Shown here: positions 6,805-16,331 of the stretch, in pieces
Position numbering within the stretch: position 1 is the first letter of the stretch
Layout: each line of letters opens with the position of its first letter
Assembly (NCBI GenBank): GCA_902800595.1
Contig: CADCFA010000009.1
Span: 22,340 to 86,339 of the forward strand
Reading direction: 5' to 3'
From: an uncultured Prevotellaceae bacterium
GTDB lineage: Bacteria; Bacteroidota; Bacteroidia; Bacteroidales; Bacteroidaceae
Length of the DNA: 64,000 nt
Program-made: the position numbers and the translations under genes
Notes under the pieces: model-generated
The model's input: only the letters and a program-made list of their open reading frames with translations
What the model was told of the DNA's origin: nothing
Database searches by the model: none

Positions 6805-7644
6805 ATGAGAAGGTGTTTTATAGCGTTTTTCGCTGTTGTACTGCTGATGTTCTCCTGTACGGGGAAAAAGGCGGGTCAGATGGATGAGGTGCCGGCTGAT
6901 TCTTTGGCTGACTCCATTGATACAACTGATGTTGACACCATGGAGATGTTGATAGCCGAGACACCCATGCCTCGTGCTGCTGATGCCATGTTCGACGATT
7001 TCATTTTTAATTTCGTTGCCAATAAGAAGTTGCAGAAGGAACGTGTGGTCTTCCCGCTGCGTACGAGAGAGGGTGAGAAAACGACGCTGACGGAGAAAGG
7101 GCAGTGGAAGATGGAGCACCTCTTTATGCGTCAGGGCTATTACACGCTGTTGTTCGGCAATGACGAGCAGATGACTCACCAGAAGGACACGGCTGTCAGC
7201 GAGGCTATCGTGGAGAAGATCCAGCTGAAGAAGAACCGTGTGATGAACTATTACTTCGTGCGTGTGAAGGGTGCCTGGATGATGAGAGAGGTGGTGGTGA
7301 CACCGCTGCCGGAGAATCCCAACGCCTCGTTCCTGGAGTTCTATAAGCGCTTTGTGACAGACTCTGCCTTCCAGGTGAAGAGCATCAATAAGACGGTGAC
7401 CTTTATCAGTCCTGATCCTGATAACGACTTTACGATGATGGAGGGGGTGATCACGCCTGATACGTGGAGCGCGTTTGCACCAGCACTGCCATCCAAGGTG
7501 CTTTATAACATTGTGTATGGTAAGCCGAAGCCGGTAGAAAACGAGATGATCTTCCTGATGCGAGGTGTGTCTAATGGTCTGGAGATGGAACTGCGCTTCA
7601 AGAAAGTGAAGGGGCGCTGGCTGCTCATGAAATTGGCAACTTAA
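6805..7644 (+). CDS. lipoprotein, DUF4348-like
   Basis: 279 aa. An N-terminal signal sequence ends in the lipobox LMFSC (Cys18), so it is a lipoprotein of the cell envelope. An acidic Ser/Asp-rich linker (about 30-55) leads to a globular domain starting near 'MFDDFIFNFVANKKLQ'. This resembles the DUF4348 lipoproteins of Bacteroidales (from memory, not searched), which have no established function. It begins an apparent operon with murB (3 bp gap) and a metallo-hydrolase, hinting at an envelope role. Confidence 0.7.
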   Translation: MRRCFIAFFAVVLLMFSCTGKKAGQMDEVPADSLADSIDTTDVDTMEMLIAETPMPRAADAMFDDFIFNFVANKKLQKERVVFPLRTREGEKTTLTEKGQWKMEHLFMRQGYYTLLFGNDEQMTHQKDTAVSEAIVEKIQLKKNRVMNYYFVRVKGAWMMREVVVTPLPENPNASFLEFYKRFVTDSAFQVKSINKTVTFISPDPDNDFTMMEGVITPDTWSAFAPALPSKVLYNIVYGKPKPVENEMIFLMRGVSNGLEMELRFKKVKGRWLLMKLAT

Positions 7645-7647
7645 GAG

Positions 7648-8652
7648 ATGAAAGATTTTAGAGACTATAGTCTGAAGGCGCATAACACATTTGGCATCGA
7701 TGCTAAATGCAGTCGTTTCCTGGAGTTTGAAGATGATCAGGAAGCGATAGAGGTGGCTAAGATTCTCAGAGAGTCACAGATGCCTTATATTATAATAGGT
7801 GGTGGCAGTAACCTGCTTCTCACTAAGGACTATGAGGGCATCGTGGTGCGCTCGGGTATCAAGGGACATTACTTTGAAGATGGCTACAGGATGATCTGTG
7901 GCAGCGGAGAGGAATGGGACCGGATGGTGGCTGTGAGCATTGAGAATGGCTATTATGGCATGGAGAACCTGTCGCTGATCCCTGGTGATGTGGGTGCCAG
8001 CGCCGTTCAGAACATAGGTGCCTACGGTGTGGAGGCGAAAGATCTGATTCTCTGCGTCTGGGCGATAGAGATCGCAACGGACAAACCCTGTATGATTGGC
8101 AATGAAGAATGTGGATATGGCTATCGTCAGAGCAGGTTCAAGCAGGATTGGAAGGATAAGTATCTTATTTGTAGAGTGACCTACGGGCTTTCAAGAACCT
8201 TTACCCCGCATCTCGACTATGGCAATATCCGTGCAGAACTGGAGAAGAAGGGTATCCAAGAGCCTTCTGCCCAGCAGTTGCGCGACATCATTATAGAGAT
8301 TCGTAATGCCAAACTCCCTGATCCGAAGGTGATGGGCAATGCCGGCAGTTTCTTTATGAACCCCATTGTGAGCCGTGAGAAATATGAGTCGCTGGCTGCA
8401 CAGTATGAGAACATGCCCCATTATCCTGTGGATGAGGCGCACGAGAAGATTCCTGCAGGCTGGATGATTGACCAGTGTGGCTGGAAAGGTAAGAGAATGG
8501 GGCGTGCCGGCGTACATGACAAACAGGCCCTGGTGCTGGTGAACTGCGGTGGGGCAAAGGGTGAGGAGATCGTGGCCCTCTGCCGGCAGATTCAGGCAGA
8601 TGTGAAAGCAAAGTTCGACATAGAGATCCATCCAGAAGTGAATATTATATGA
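7648..8652 (+). CDS. murB: UDP-N-acetylenolpyruvoylglucosamine reductase
   Basis: 334 aa. NADPH- and FAD-dependent reduction of UDP-GlcNAc-enolpyruvate to UDP-MurNAc, the second committed step of peptidoglycan precursor synthesis, in the cytoplasm. The FAD-binding segment IIIGGGSNLL (about residues 50-59), 'IPGDVGASAVQNIGAYG', the catalytic Ser in 'NAGSFFMNP', and the terminal Glu in 'EIHPEVNII' are visible. Length and C-terminus match the type I (E. coli-like) enzyme. It overlaps the next gene by 4 bp (ATGA). Confidence 0.95.
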   Translation: MKDFRDYSLKAHNTFGIDAKCSRFLEFEDDQEAIEVAKILRESQMPYIIIGGGSNLLLTKDYEGIVVRSGIKGHYFEDGYRMICGSGEEWDRMVAVSIENGYYGMENLSLIPGDVGASAVQNIGAYGVEAKDLILCVWAIEIATDKPCMIGNEECGYGYRQSRFKQDWKDKYLICRVTYGLSRTFTPHLDYGNIRAELEKKGIQEPSAQQLRDIIIEIRNAKLPDPKVMGNAGSFFMNPIVSREKYESLAAQYENMPHYPVDEAHEKIPAGWMIDQCGWKGKRMGRAGVHDKQALVLVNCGGAKGEEIVALCRQIQADVKAKFDIEIHPEVNII

Positions 8653-9410
8653 AGCTGACATTTTTAGGTACAGGAACTTCGTGCGGCGTGCCCGTGATAG
8701 GATGTCGGTGTGAGGTGTGCCGGAGTACTGATCCGCACGACAAGCGCACACGCTGTTCCGCATTGGTAGAGACGGAGCGCACGAGACTGCTCATAGACTG
8801 CGGGCCTGATTTCCGTGGGCAAATCCTGCCACAGCCATTCCGAAAGATCGACGGTATCCTGATTACACATAGTCATTACGACCATGTGGGAGGGATGGAT
8901 GATATCCGTCCTTACTGCCAGTTTGGCGAAATCAATGTCTATGCCGATCCTATCGCCCGCAAGGGGATGTTGGAGATGCTGCCTTACTGTTTTGCTGAGC
9001 ATCGCTATCCGGGTGTGCCAGCCATCGGCCTGCATGAGATTCATCCCCATGAGCTGTTGCAGATTGGCGACATGGATATTATGCCGATAGAGGTGATGCA
9101 TGGCAAGCTGCCTATCTTAGGCTATCGCATCGGACCGTTGACCTATATTACTGACATGAAGACGATCCATGAGTCGGAATATGCTTATCTGGAAGGTACG
9201 GAGCTGTTGGTGGTGAATGCCTTGCGCTTCGATAAGCCCCATCACTCCCATCAGCTGGTGGATGATGCCATCGCCTTTGCACGAAGGGTAGGGGCAAAGC
9301 GTACGCTGCTCATACACGTCTGTCATGATGTGGGGCTCCATGAGAAAGTGAACCAGAATCTTCCTGCCGATATCCAACTGGCATACGACGGACAGGAAAT
9401 CATATTATAA
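8649..9410 (+). CDS. metallo-beta-lactamase-fold hydrolase (PhnP-like)
   Basis: 253 aa. The metal-binding motif ITHSHYDHVGG (HxHxDH) is present, with further His residues in 'EVMHG' and 'SHQLV', and an N-terminal 'GTGTSCGVPVIGCRCEVCRS' segment whose Cys pattern is typical of PhnP-type cyclic phosphodiesterases. The family hydrolyses phosphodiester-like substrates; the substrate here is unknown. Coupled to murB by ATGA. No phosphonate genes are nearby, so a phosphonate role is not supported. Confidence 0.8.
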   Translation: MKLTFLGTGTSCGVPVIGCRCEVCRSTDPHDKRTRCSALVETERTRLLIDCGPDFRGQILPQPFRKIDGILITHSHYDHVGGMDDIRPYCQFGEINVYADPIARKGMLEMLPYCFAEHRYPGVPAIGLHEIHPHELLQIGDMDIMPIEVMHGKLPILGYRIGPLTYITDMKTIHESEYAYLEGTELLVVNALRFDKPHHSHQLVDDAIAFARRVGAKRTLLIHVCHDVGLHEKVNQNLPADIQLAYDGQEIIL

Positions 9411-9415
9411 TAAAA

Positions 9416-9438
9416 AAGGGAGCTTCGACAGCTCCCTT
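9416..9438. terminator. bidirectional terminator
   Basis: 9-bp stem AAGGGAGCT / AGCTCCCTT with a 5-nt loop between the convergent murB operon and the envelope operon. Confidence 0.8.
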
Positions 9439-9712
9439 ATCTTTTCTTCTTCTTTCTCTTACCGGAGAAAAACCTGTAGCCATTCATCAGCTTCCGGATT
9501 AGCATAAAGGCATCGAAAGCCATGATGCCATTGCTTACCAGACTGGCGATATAATCAGCCTTAGAGGTCTCATCTTTTTTCAAAAATATCTCGTTCCATA
9601 AGGTGGAAAACTGCGTACTGTCCTTCTGCAGATCCTTGAGCACCTCGTCCTTGCGCTGACGAATCTCGTCAAGCGACTGGTAATCTTTGATATTTTTGAT
9701 AGCGGGTTTCAT
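9437..9712 (-). CDS. hypothetical protein, third gene of the YtxH/holin-like operon
   Basis: 91 aa from the ATG at 9712 (MKPAIKNIKD). An N-terminal charged helical segment likely to coil is followed by 'ADYIASLVSNGIMAFDAFMLIRKL', which has moderate hydrophobicity, and a very basic tail ending in KRKKKKR. A longer start (9775) is rejected because it would overlap the upstream gene. No family recognised. Position suggests a role with the two membrane-stress-type proteins encoded before it. Confidence 0.6.
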   Translation of the reverse strand: MKPAIKNIKDYQSLDEIRQRKDEVLKDLQKDSTQFSTLWNEIFLKKDETSKADYIASLVSNGIMAFDAFMLIRKLMNGYRFFSGKRKKKKR

Positions 9713-9725
9713 AAGTAAATGAAAT

Positions 9726-10076
9726 TTATTTGTTGAGGAATACCTCTGCGAGGAAACGCACGAGGGGCTTCTCAATCCAATCTTTACGTTTACTGATAAT
9801 CACAAAGAACAATATCAGGTGGAAGGCAGCGATAATCAGAAATGACCATCCCATGCCGATAAAGTTTGAGAGCCAGAAGGCGAGGGCAAACGACATGAAC
9901 AGTGCCAGCGCGATGATGAGGAAACAGAAAACGATTGCCAAGGCGGCACCCGTAATCAGGTGTACCACCTTGTCAACCACATCAAGTTTGACGTATTCTG
10001 CCTGCAGCCCAAGATAGTGCTTGACCGTCTCTATCAGCTGGGCAAAGTTCTCAACGTTCTTGTCGCTTGAAAGCAT
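9726..10076 (-). CDS. phage-holin-family membrane protein (Holin-X type)
   Basis: 116 aa. A short soluble N-terminus is followed by two membrane helices (about residues 35-60 and 72-92) and a basic tail. This is the layout of the actinobacterial Holin-X/PF07332 family, which is widespread in chromosomes and not evidence of a phage. It starts 3 bp after the YtxH gene stop. Inferred role: envelope or membrane-stress accessory protein. Confidence 0.7.
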   Translation of the reverse strand: MLSSDKNVENFAQLIETVKHYLGLQAEYVKLDVVDKVVHLITGAALAIVFCFLIIALALFMSFALAFWLSNFIGMGWSFLIIAAFHLILFFVIISKRKDWIEKPLVRFLAEVFLNK

Positions 10077-10079
10077 CGC

Positions 10080-10292
10080 TTATTCCTCCTCGGTAGCATC
10101 CTCAATGTCATCAACGAGGTCAACCACTTCCTTGCGGCTGAGCTTGATGTTATGCTTCTTCAGAAAATCCTCCACTGCATCTGTGATTTTCACACGGGTA
10201 TCAGATCCCTTTTCGGGAGCCATTAAGATACCAAGGGCTGCGCCAGCGATAGCACCGCCGAGAAATGCGCCAATGTAACCTAAACTTTTCAT
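10080..10292 (-). CDS. YtxH domain protein
   Basis: 70 aa. The Gly/Ala-rich helix GAFLGGAIAGAALGILMAPEKG is the YtxH hallmark, followed by an acidic amphipathic tail. YtxH proteins are small membrane-associated proteins often induced by general stress in other bacteria. First gene of the three-gene minus-strand operon, with a good promoter. Confidence 0.8.
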   Translation of the reverse strand: MKSLGYIGAFLGGAIAGAALGILMAPEKGSDTRVKITDAVEDFLKKHNIKLSRKEVVDLVDDIEDATEEE

Positions 10293-10334
10293 AATCTGTA
10301 GTTATATTAAGTGAATACTAAAAAATCTCTTGTG

Positions 10335-10367
10335 CAAATATACGCATTTTTTCGATAATGGTGCAAA
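10335..10367 (-). promoter_or_regulatory. promoter of the YtxH operon
   Basis: On the minus strand: TTTG (10364-10367), 21-bp spacer, TATATTTG (10335-10342). Confidence 0.7.
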
Positions 10368-10431
10368 AATATCCCAAAAATTTAATTAAAAAGTTGTGAT
10401 TTCTCCGATTTAACAAACTTTATGTAGCATT

Positions 10432-10465
10432 TTTGCACAGTTTTCCCTGATAATTTGTAATTTCG
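10432..10465 (+). promoter_or_regulatory. probable promoter of the SPOR lipoprotein gene
   Basis: TTTG (10432-10435), 22-bp spacer, TAATTTCG (10458-10465, one mismatch to TAnnTTTG). Confidence 0.5.
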
Positions 10466-10510
10466 CACACAAAATAGTGAATTAAGTCATATTTTAAATA
10501 CAATAACAAA

Positions 10511-11017
10511 ATGAAGAAAACGACTATTTTGTGCGTCGGTTTGTGCGCAGCAATGGCTTTCACAAGCTGTAAGTCAAGTGAAAGTGCCTATAAGAAGGCA
10601 TATGAGAAAGCAAAACAGTATGATACCTCTGCACAGCAGGCACCTCAGGCTGCTCCGCAGACAACTGAGGAGGTGGCTGTGGTAGCTCCCGTGGAGGCAA
10701 AGCCCGCCAACGAGACGCGTGTAGTGGATAATCTCGATAATGTGTCGGTTCGTCAGGAGAGTGTAACACTCATCAACGGCTCTGGTCTGAAGGACTTCAG
10801 TGTGATTGTTGGCTCTTTCGGTCTGGTCTCTAACGCAGAGGGTCTGCAGCAGCGCCTGAAGGCAGCCGGCTACGATGCTCAGATTGTTAAGAACGAGGAT
10901 AAGAACATGTATCGTGTGGTAGCTTCTACCTTTGCAGGCAAGGCTGACGCTGTGAACAGCCGTGATCAGCTGCGTGCTACCTATCCTGATGCATGGTTGC
11001 TCTATAACGTACGATAA
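10511..11017 (+). CDS. SPOR-domain lipoprotein
   Basis: 168 aa. Signal sequence with lipobox AFTSC (Cys20), then a flexible Ala/Gln/Pro linker, then a C-terminal SPOR domain (about residues 92-168: 'DFSVIVGSFGLVSNAEGLQQ' in character). SPOR domains bind denuded glycan strands of septal peptidoglycan, so the protein probably sits at the division site. Followed after 10 bp by ruvX. Confidence 0.85.
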   Translation: MKKTTILCVGLCAAMAFTSCKSSESAYKKAYEKAKQYDTSAQQAPQAAPQTTEEVAVVAPVEAKPANETRVVDNLDNVSVRQESVTLINGSGLKDFSVIVGSFGLVSNAEGLQQRLKAAGYDAQIVKNEDKNMYRVVASTFAGKADAVNSRDQLRATYPDAWLLYNVR

Positions 11018-11027
11018 TCCTTTTGTC

Positions 11028-11441
11028 GTGGCGAGGATATTATCCATCGATTACGGCAAGAAACGTACAGGACTGGCAGTCACCGACCCTCTGCAGATTA
11101 TCGCTGGAGGGTTGGCGACTGTTTCTACATCAGAGCTGTTCGACTGGCTGAAGGCTTATTTGGCCAAAGAACCAGTGGAGCGCATTGTGATAGGAGAGCC
11201 CCGTCAGCCTAACGGTGAACCGAGTGAGAATCTGCAGCGTGTGCAGCAGTTTGTGAACCGTTGGCGGAAAGCTGTGCCTGAAGTGCCTATCGAGTATTAC
11301 GACGAGCGATTTACTTCCGTGCTGGCTCATCAGGCAATGCTTGCTGGCGGTCTGAAGAAGAAGGCACGTCAGGACAAGGCACTCGTGGATGAAATATCCG
11401 CTACGATTATCCTCGAAGATTATCTCCGAGCCCGTAAATAG
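11028..11441 (+). CDS. ruvX: RuvX/YqgF putative pre-16S rRNA nuclease
   Basis: 137 aa from GTG 11028 (VARILSIDYGKKRTG). RNase H-like fold: 'ILSIDYGKKRTGLAVTD' carries the first catalytic Asp, 'IVIGEP' and 'YYDERFTSVLAH' the next acidic residue, and 'DEISATIILEDYL' the last. The family matures the 16S rRNA 5' end, or resolves junctions in older literature. A longer start (10962) would overlap the SPOR gene; the GTG gives the family's normal length. Confidence 0.9.
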   Translation: MARILSIDYGKKRTGLAVTDPLQIIAGGLATVSTSELFDWLKAYLAKEPVERIVIGEPRQPNGEPSENLQRVQQFVNRWRKAVPEVPIEYYDERFTSVLAHQAMLAGGLKKKARQDKALVDEISATIILEDYLRARK

Positions 11442-11468
11442 TCAAATAGTAAATATTCAAATAGTGAA

Positions 11469-12029
11469 ATGATTTTACCTATTTATATATATGGTCAGCC
11501 TGTGCTTCGTAAGGTGGCTGAAGACATTACCCTTGAGTATCCCCAGCTGAAGGAGCTGATCAGCGACATGTGGGAGACACTGGCTGAGTCGGAAGGTATT
11601 GGATTGGCTGCTCCGCAGATCGGTAAGCCCATCCGCCTGTCAGTGATCGACTTGGATGTCATCTCTGACGATCTGCCTGAATATAAGGGGTTCCGACAGG
11701 TGTTTATCAATCCCCACATCCTTGACTACGATGAGGAGCATACTGATACCTCGGAAGAGGGCTGCCTGTCGTTGCCCGCTATCCATGAGAAGGTGGTGCG
11801 CCCCACACGTATTCATGTGGCTTGGGATGATGAGAACTTCGAGCACCACGACGAGTGGATTGAAGGGTATCTGGCTCGTGTGATGCAGCATGAGTTCGAT
11901 CATCTCGACGGTAAGATGTTCGTGGATCGTATCTCACCGCTTCGTAAACAGCTGATAAAGAGCAAGCTGCGCGCTTTGTTGCAGGGCCGCTATCGCTGTG
12001 GATATAAAACTAAACCTGTTAAGAGATAA
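11469..12029 (+). CDS. def: peptide deformylase
   Basis: 186 aa. Removes the N-formyl group from nascent proteins at the ribosome using a metal ion. All three signature motifs are present: GIGLAAPQIG (about 44-53), EEGCLSLP (about 97-104) with the metal-binding Cys, and QHEFDHLDG (about 140-148) with the catalytic HExxH. Typical length. Follows ruvX by 27 bp and precedes the TPR gene by 3 bp. Confidence 0.95.
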   Translation: MILPIYIYGQPVLRKVAEDITLEYPQLKELISDMWETLAESEGIGLAAPQIGKPIRLSVIDLDVISDDLPEYKGFRQVFINPHILDYDEEHTDTSEEGCLSLPAIHEKVVRPTRIHVAWDDENFEHHDEWIEGYLARVMQHEFDHLDGKMFVDRISPLRKQLIKSKLRALLQGRYRCGYKTKPVKR

Positions 12030-12032
12030 AGA

Positions 12033-13982
12033 ATGCGACGCATTTTTTATCTCTTAATGTTCTTACCACTGGTTGGCTTTGCCCAGTTCAATACCGACCG
12101 TCTGGTGATGGTGGGGCGTTCCGCTCTCTACTATGAAGACTATGTGCTCTCCATCCAGTATTTCAATCAGGCCATCAGTCAGAAACCCTGGCTCTTTGAA
12201 CCTTGGTTCTTCAGAGGAGTGGCAAAATTCTATCTCGATGACTTCCGTGGGGCAGAGAGTGACTGTACTGAAGCCATCGAACGTAACCCTTATGTGGTGA
12301 ACGCCTACGAGTTGCGTGGCCTCTGCCGCATCAACCAGAAGAAATATGCCGAGGCGGTAAAGGATTACGATAAGGCCTTGCGCTATAATCCTGATAATCA
12401 AAGCCTTTGGCATAACCGTATTCTCTGTCTGATTCAAGATAAGAACTATGATCTTGCGTTGGCACAGATCGATACGATGACTAGCCATTGGTCTAAATAT
12501 GCCCGTGCTTATGCGATGCAGGCAGAGGTCTATCTGCTTCAGAAGGATACAACGAAGGCTGTGGCATCACTCGACAAGAGCCTGGAACTTGATCCCTATG
12601 ATGGTGGTATTTGGGCAGAGCGCGCTATTATCAGTCTGGCTCGTCAGGAATGGAAAGAGGGGGAGGAATTTCTCGACAAGAGTATCCATCTGGTTCCCAA
12701 GCAGCCTGTGAACTATATCAATCGTGCGATGGCACGTTATAACCAGAATAACCTGCGAGGTGCGATGGCTGATTATGATACAGCCCTCGACCTTGATCCC
12801 AATAACTTCTTAGGCCACTATAATCGTGGACTATTACGTGCTCAGGTGGGTGACGACAATAGAGGTATTGAAGACTTCGACTTCGTGCTGAAACTGGAAC
12901 CCGACAACCTGCTGGCGCTCTTCAACCGTGCCCTGCTGCTTGAGCAGACAGGTAACCTGCGTGCAGCTATCCGTGACTATTCAAAGGTGATAGAGCAATA
13001 TCCTAACTTCTGGTTCGGACTGCAGCATCGTGCCTCATGTTACCGCAGATTGGGTAATACCAGACAGGCAGAGCTCGATGAGTTCCGTATTCTCAAGGCA
13101 CAGATGGATAAGCGTTTCGGGCATCAGCCAAGACTCTCGAAAAAGCAGATGCGTAAGCGCAGTGATGAGGATATGGAGAAGTATAACCAGTTAGTGGTGG
13201 CCGACGAGCAGGAGGTAGAGCATGAATATAAGAGCGATTATCGGGGAAAAGTGCAGAACCGCAAGGCAGAACTATCGTTCCTGCCGATGTTCAGTCTCTC
13301 TTTCCGCCGCCCTGTCAGCGATGTCAAGACAGAGATACCTTACGAGGAGAGTGTTGAGGCCTTTAACAGTCGCTCTAAGTCGCGTATTATCTATGTCTCC
13401 AACGATCATGCGAAGTTGGGTGAGGATCGCATGAAGCAGACCTTTGCTTTCATTGATTCGCTCAGTACGGCTATCGATGCCTCCAAGAGCACCAGCAGCG
13501 TGAAACCTCTGCTCTTCCTGAGGGCGATAGCCTATAGTTCTATTCAGAATTTCGATAATGCCATCGACGATCTGGGTATCTATCTGCAGATCGACTCCAC
13601 CTCATCGTTGGCATATTGGCAGCGTGCCGTCTGTCAGGCCAAGGTGAATGAGTTCAATGCTTCTCAAGGTACAAACATCGAGTTGCAGATGGCGAATGTG
13701 TTAGGCGATCTCTCGGATGCCATCAAGCGTGCGCCCAAGAATGCCTACCTTTATTATAATCGTGGTACGCTCTACGCCTTGCGCAGCGATAATATGCGTG
13801 CCATCGACGACTATACTGAAGCCATTAAGCTGGAGCATAATCTGGCAGAGGCTTATTATAACAGAGGATTGGTGTATATCCGCCTGAAGAAGACGGATGA
13901 AGCCATTTCCGATCTCAGTAAAGCTGGTGAGCTCGGGCTTTACCAGGCTTACAGTGTCATCAAGAAATATACAGGGAAATAA
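12033..13982 (+). CDS. secreted TPR-repeat protein
   Basis: 649 aa. A signal peptide (about residues 1-18, cleavage near GFA-QF) without a lipobox Cys means periplasmic or outer-membrane-associated. Many tetratricopeptide repeats occupy about 24-370 (A..DY..A....P....A...RG spacing) and resume at about 480-640, separated by a non-repeat, basic region. TPR solenoids act as protein scaffolds; no partner can be named. The short spacing to def suggests shared transcription. Confidence 0.85.
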   Translation: MRRIFYLLMFLPLVGFAQFNTDRLVMVGRSALYYEDYVLSIQYFNQAISQKPWLFEPWFFRGVAKFYLDDFRGAESDCTEAIERNPYVVNAYELRGLCRINQKKYAEAVKDYDKALRYNPDNQSLWHNRILCLIQDKNYDLALAQIDTMTSHWSKYARAYAMQAEVYLLQKDTTKAVASLDKSLELDPYDGGIWAERAIISLARQEWKEGEEFLDKSIHLVPKQPVNYINRAMARYNQNNLRGAMADYDTALDLDPNNFLGHYNRGLLRAQVGDDNRGIEDFDFVLKLEPDNLLALFNRALLLEQTGNLRAAIRDYSKVIEQYPNFWFGLQHRASCYRRLGNTRQAELDEFRILKAQMDKRFGHQPRLSKKQMRKRSDEDMEKYNQLVVADEQEVEHEYKSDYRGKVQNRKAELSFLPMFSLSFRRPVSDVKTEIPYEESVEAFNSRSKSRIIYVSNDHAKLGEDRMKQTFAFIDSLSTAIDASKSTSSVKPLLFLRAIAYSSIQNFDNAIDDLGIYLQIDSTSSLAYWQRAVCQAKVNEFNASQGTNIELQMANVLGDLSDAIKRAPKNAYLYYNRGTLYALRSDNMRAIDDYTEAIKLEHNLAEAYYNRGLVYIRLKKTDEAISDLSKAGELGLYQAYSVIKKYTGK

Positions 13983-14010
13983 TTGCATTATTAATCAAAT
14001 TAATATAATT

Positions 14011-14943
14011 ATGAAGAGGATTCTAGTTACTGGTGGAGCAGGCTTTATTGGCTCCCATCTGTGTGAGCGTCTGGTAAAAGATGGCAATGACGTTATTTGC
14101 CTTGATAACTTTTATACAGGAAGCAAGGAGAATGTATGGCATCTGTTGGGTGAACACAATTTCGAAATTGTTCGTCATGATGTGTGTCAGCCTTACTGGG
14201 CAGAGGTCGATGAGATCTATAACCTGGCTTGTCCGGCTTCTCCCGTTTACTATCAGACAGACCCTATCCAGACCACTAAGACCTCTGTATTTGGTGCTTA
14301 CCACATGCTGGGACTGGCTCGCAGAACGAAGTGTAAGATCCTTCAGACTTCTACCAGTGAGGTGTATGGTGATCCTAACGTGCATCCACAGCCAGAGTCA
14401 TACTGGGGCAATGTGAACACCATCGGTCTCCGTTCATGCTATGATGAGGGAAAGCGTTGCGCAGAAACCATGTTCTTCGACTATCATCGTCAGCATGGTG
14501 TGCGCATCAAGGTGATCCGTATCTTCAACACTTATGGACCTCGTATGGCAGAGAACGACGGACGTGTGGTTTCTAACTTCATCATGCAGGCTCTGAGAAA
14601 CGAAGACATCACCATCTACGGCGATGGCACACAGACCCGTTCTTTCCAGTATGTATCAGACTTGATTGAGGGTATGGTTCGTATGATGGAGAGTGGGGAT
14701 GATTTCCTTGGTCCTGTGAATATCGGTAATCCTGGTGAGTTTACCATGCTGGAGCTGGCAGAGAAAGTCATCGCTTTGACAGGTTCTAAGAGTAAGATCG
14801 TGTTTAAACCACTGCCTTCGGATGACCCGAAGATGCGCCGGCCTGACATCACGCTGGCAAAGTCAAAGCTTGACTGGGAGCCGAAGGTGAAACTGGATGA
14901 AGGTCTCGAAAAGACCATCGAGTATTTCAAGACTAAGCTCTAA
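14011..14943 (+). CDS. UDP-glucuronate decarboxylase (UDP-xylose synthase) family
   Basis: 310 aa from ATG 14011 ([17 protein letters not shown]). Extended SDR sugar-nucleotide enzyme: NAD motif GGAGFIGSH (residues 8-16), 'STSEVYGDP' with the catalytic Ser/Thr, YxxxK in 'SCYDEGKR', and '[10 protein letters not shown]'. The whole pattern fits UXS, which oxidises and decarboxylates UDP-glucuronate to UDP-xylose for surface glycans. An upstream in-frame start (13897) is rejected because it lies inside the TPR gene. Confidence 0.85.
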   Translation: MKRILVTGGAGFIGSHLCERLVKDGNDVICLDNFYTGSKENVWHLLGEHNFEIVRHDVCQPYWAEVDEIYNLACPASPVYYQTDPIQTTKTSVFGAYHMLGLARRTKCKILQTSTSEVYGDPNVHPQPESYWGNVNTIGLRSCYDEGKRCAETMFFDYHRQHGVRIKVIRIFNTYGPRMAENDGRVVSNFIMQALRNEDITIYGDGTQTRSFQYVSDLIEGMVRMMESGDDFLGPVNIGNPGEFTMLELAEKVIALTGSKSKIVFKPLPSDDPKMRRPDITLAKSKLDWEPKVKLDEGLEKTIEYFKTKL

Positions 14944-14983
14944 GTTGCCGTTAAGGTCAGGTCACCACATTTTTCGCTGAATG

Positions 14984-15015
14984 TTTGGTCATTTCAGTGA
15001 AAGTATGTACCTTTG
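14984..15015 (+). promoter_or_regulatory. promoter of thrS
   Basis: TTTG (14984-14987), 20-bp spacer, TACCTTTG (15008-15015); thrS ATG at 15051. Confidence 0.75.
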
Positions 15016-15050
15016 CACGCAATTTCAAAATTCAAACATATATTGTAGAT

Positions 15051-16331
15051 ATGATTAACATTACTTTTCCAGACGGATCTGTTCGCTCGTATGAGCAGGG
15101 TGTGACTGGTCTTCAGATTGCAGAGAGTATCTCTCCGGCTCTCGCGCGCAGCGTTGTAAGCTGTGGTGTAAACGGTGAGACAGTAGAGCTGAACCGTCCT
15201 ATCAATGAGGACGCTACCATCGCGCTCTATAAGTTTGATGACGAGCAGGGTAAGCATACCTTCTGGCACACATCTGCCCACCTGTTGGCAGAGGCACTGC
15301 AGGAGTTGTATCCTGGCATCCAGTTCGGTTTCGGACCTGCTGTCGAGAATGGTTTCTTTTATGATGTGCTGCTGAAGGACGGCGAGAGCATCAAGGAGAG
15401 CGATTTTCCCAAGATTGAGGCAAAGATGAAGGAACTGGCTTCCAAGAAAGAGGCTGTTGTGCGTCGTGAGGTTCCCAAGGCAGAGGCTCTGAAGCAGTTT
15501 GCTGCCGATGGCCAGACCTATAAGTGCGAGCACATCGAGCAGGATCTTGAAGATGGTTCTATCACCACCTATACACAGGGTAACTTCACCGATCTGTGTC
15601 GTGGCCCGCACCTGATGGATACAGGCGAGATCAAGGCAGTGAAGCTGACTTCTGTTGCTGGTGCTTTCTGGCGTGGCGATGCCAGCCGTGAGCAGATGCA
15701 GCGTCTGTATGGTATCTCCTTCCCCAAGAAGAAGATGCTCGACGAATATCTGGAGATGTTAGAGGAGGCTAAGAAGCGCGACCATCGTAAGATTGGTAAG
15801 GAGATGGAACTCTTCATGTTCTCAGATAAAGTAGGTAAGGGCCTGCCCATCTGGTTGCCAAAGGGTACAGAGCTTCGCCTGCGCCTGCAGGACCACCTGC
15901 GTAAGGTGCAGAAGCGTTTCGGTTATCAGGAGGTGATCACGCCGCATATCGGTTCTAAGAACCTCTACGTTACCTCTGGTCACTATGCTCACTATGGCAA
16001 GGATTCATTCCAGCCAATCCATACCCCAGAGGAGGATGAGGAGTACATGCTGAAGCCTATGAACTGTCCTCACCACTGCGAGATCTTCGCATGGAAGCCC
16101 CGTTCATATCGTGACCTGCCTCTGCGTATCGCTGAGTTTGGTACGGTATATCGTTATGAGCAGAGCGGTGAGCTGCACGGACTGACTCGTGTCCGTTCGT
16201 TCACACAGGATGATGCCCACCTGTTCTGTCGTCCAGACCAGGTGAAGCAGGAGTTCCTGAATGTGATGGATATCATCGGTATCGTGCTCACAGCCTTCGG
16301 ATTCAACTTCGAGGCTCAGATCACTGGCTGA
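15051..16331 (+). pseudogene. thrS: threonine-tRNA ligase, 5' part, truncated by deletion/frameshift
   Basis: 426 codons from ATG 15051 ([10 protein letters not shown]): N-terminal TGS domain (about 1-60), editing domain, and most of the class II core including '[13 protein letters not shown]' and '[12 protein letters not shown]'. Translation then runs ..NFEAQITG and hits TGA at 16329. In the family this point continues with about 20 residues containing a YIGSDE-like segment before 'EKAIVEAC'. That segment is missing, and the remainder lies in the +1 frame from about 16327. So roughly 65 bp (2 modulo 3) appear lost. A functional ThrS is essential, so either another copy exists or this is a local assembly or strain mutation. 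A longer start (14985) is excluded by the promoter. Confidence 0.9.

Noticed and set aside
9726-10076. Holin-family protein as sign of a prophage
   Set aside because: This holin family is common in chromosomes next to YtxH genes, and no other phage genes are present.
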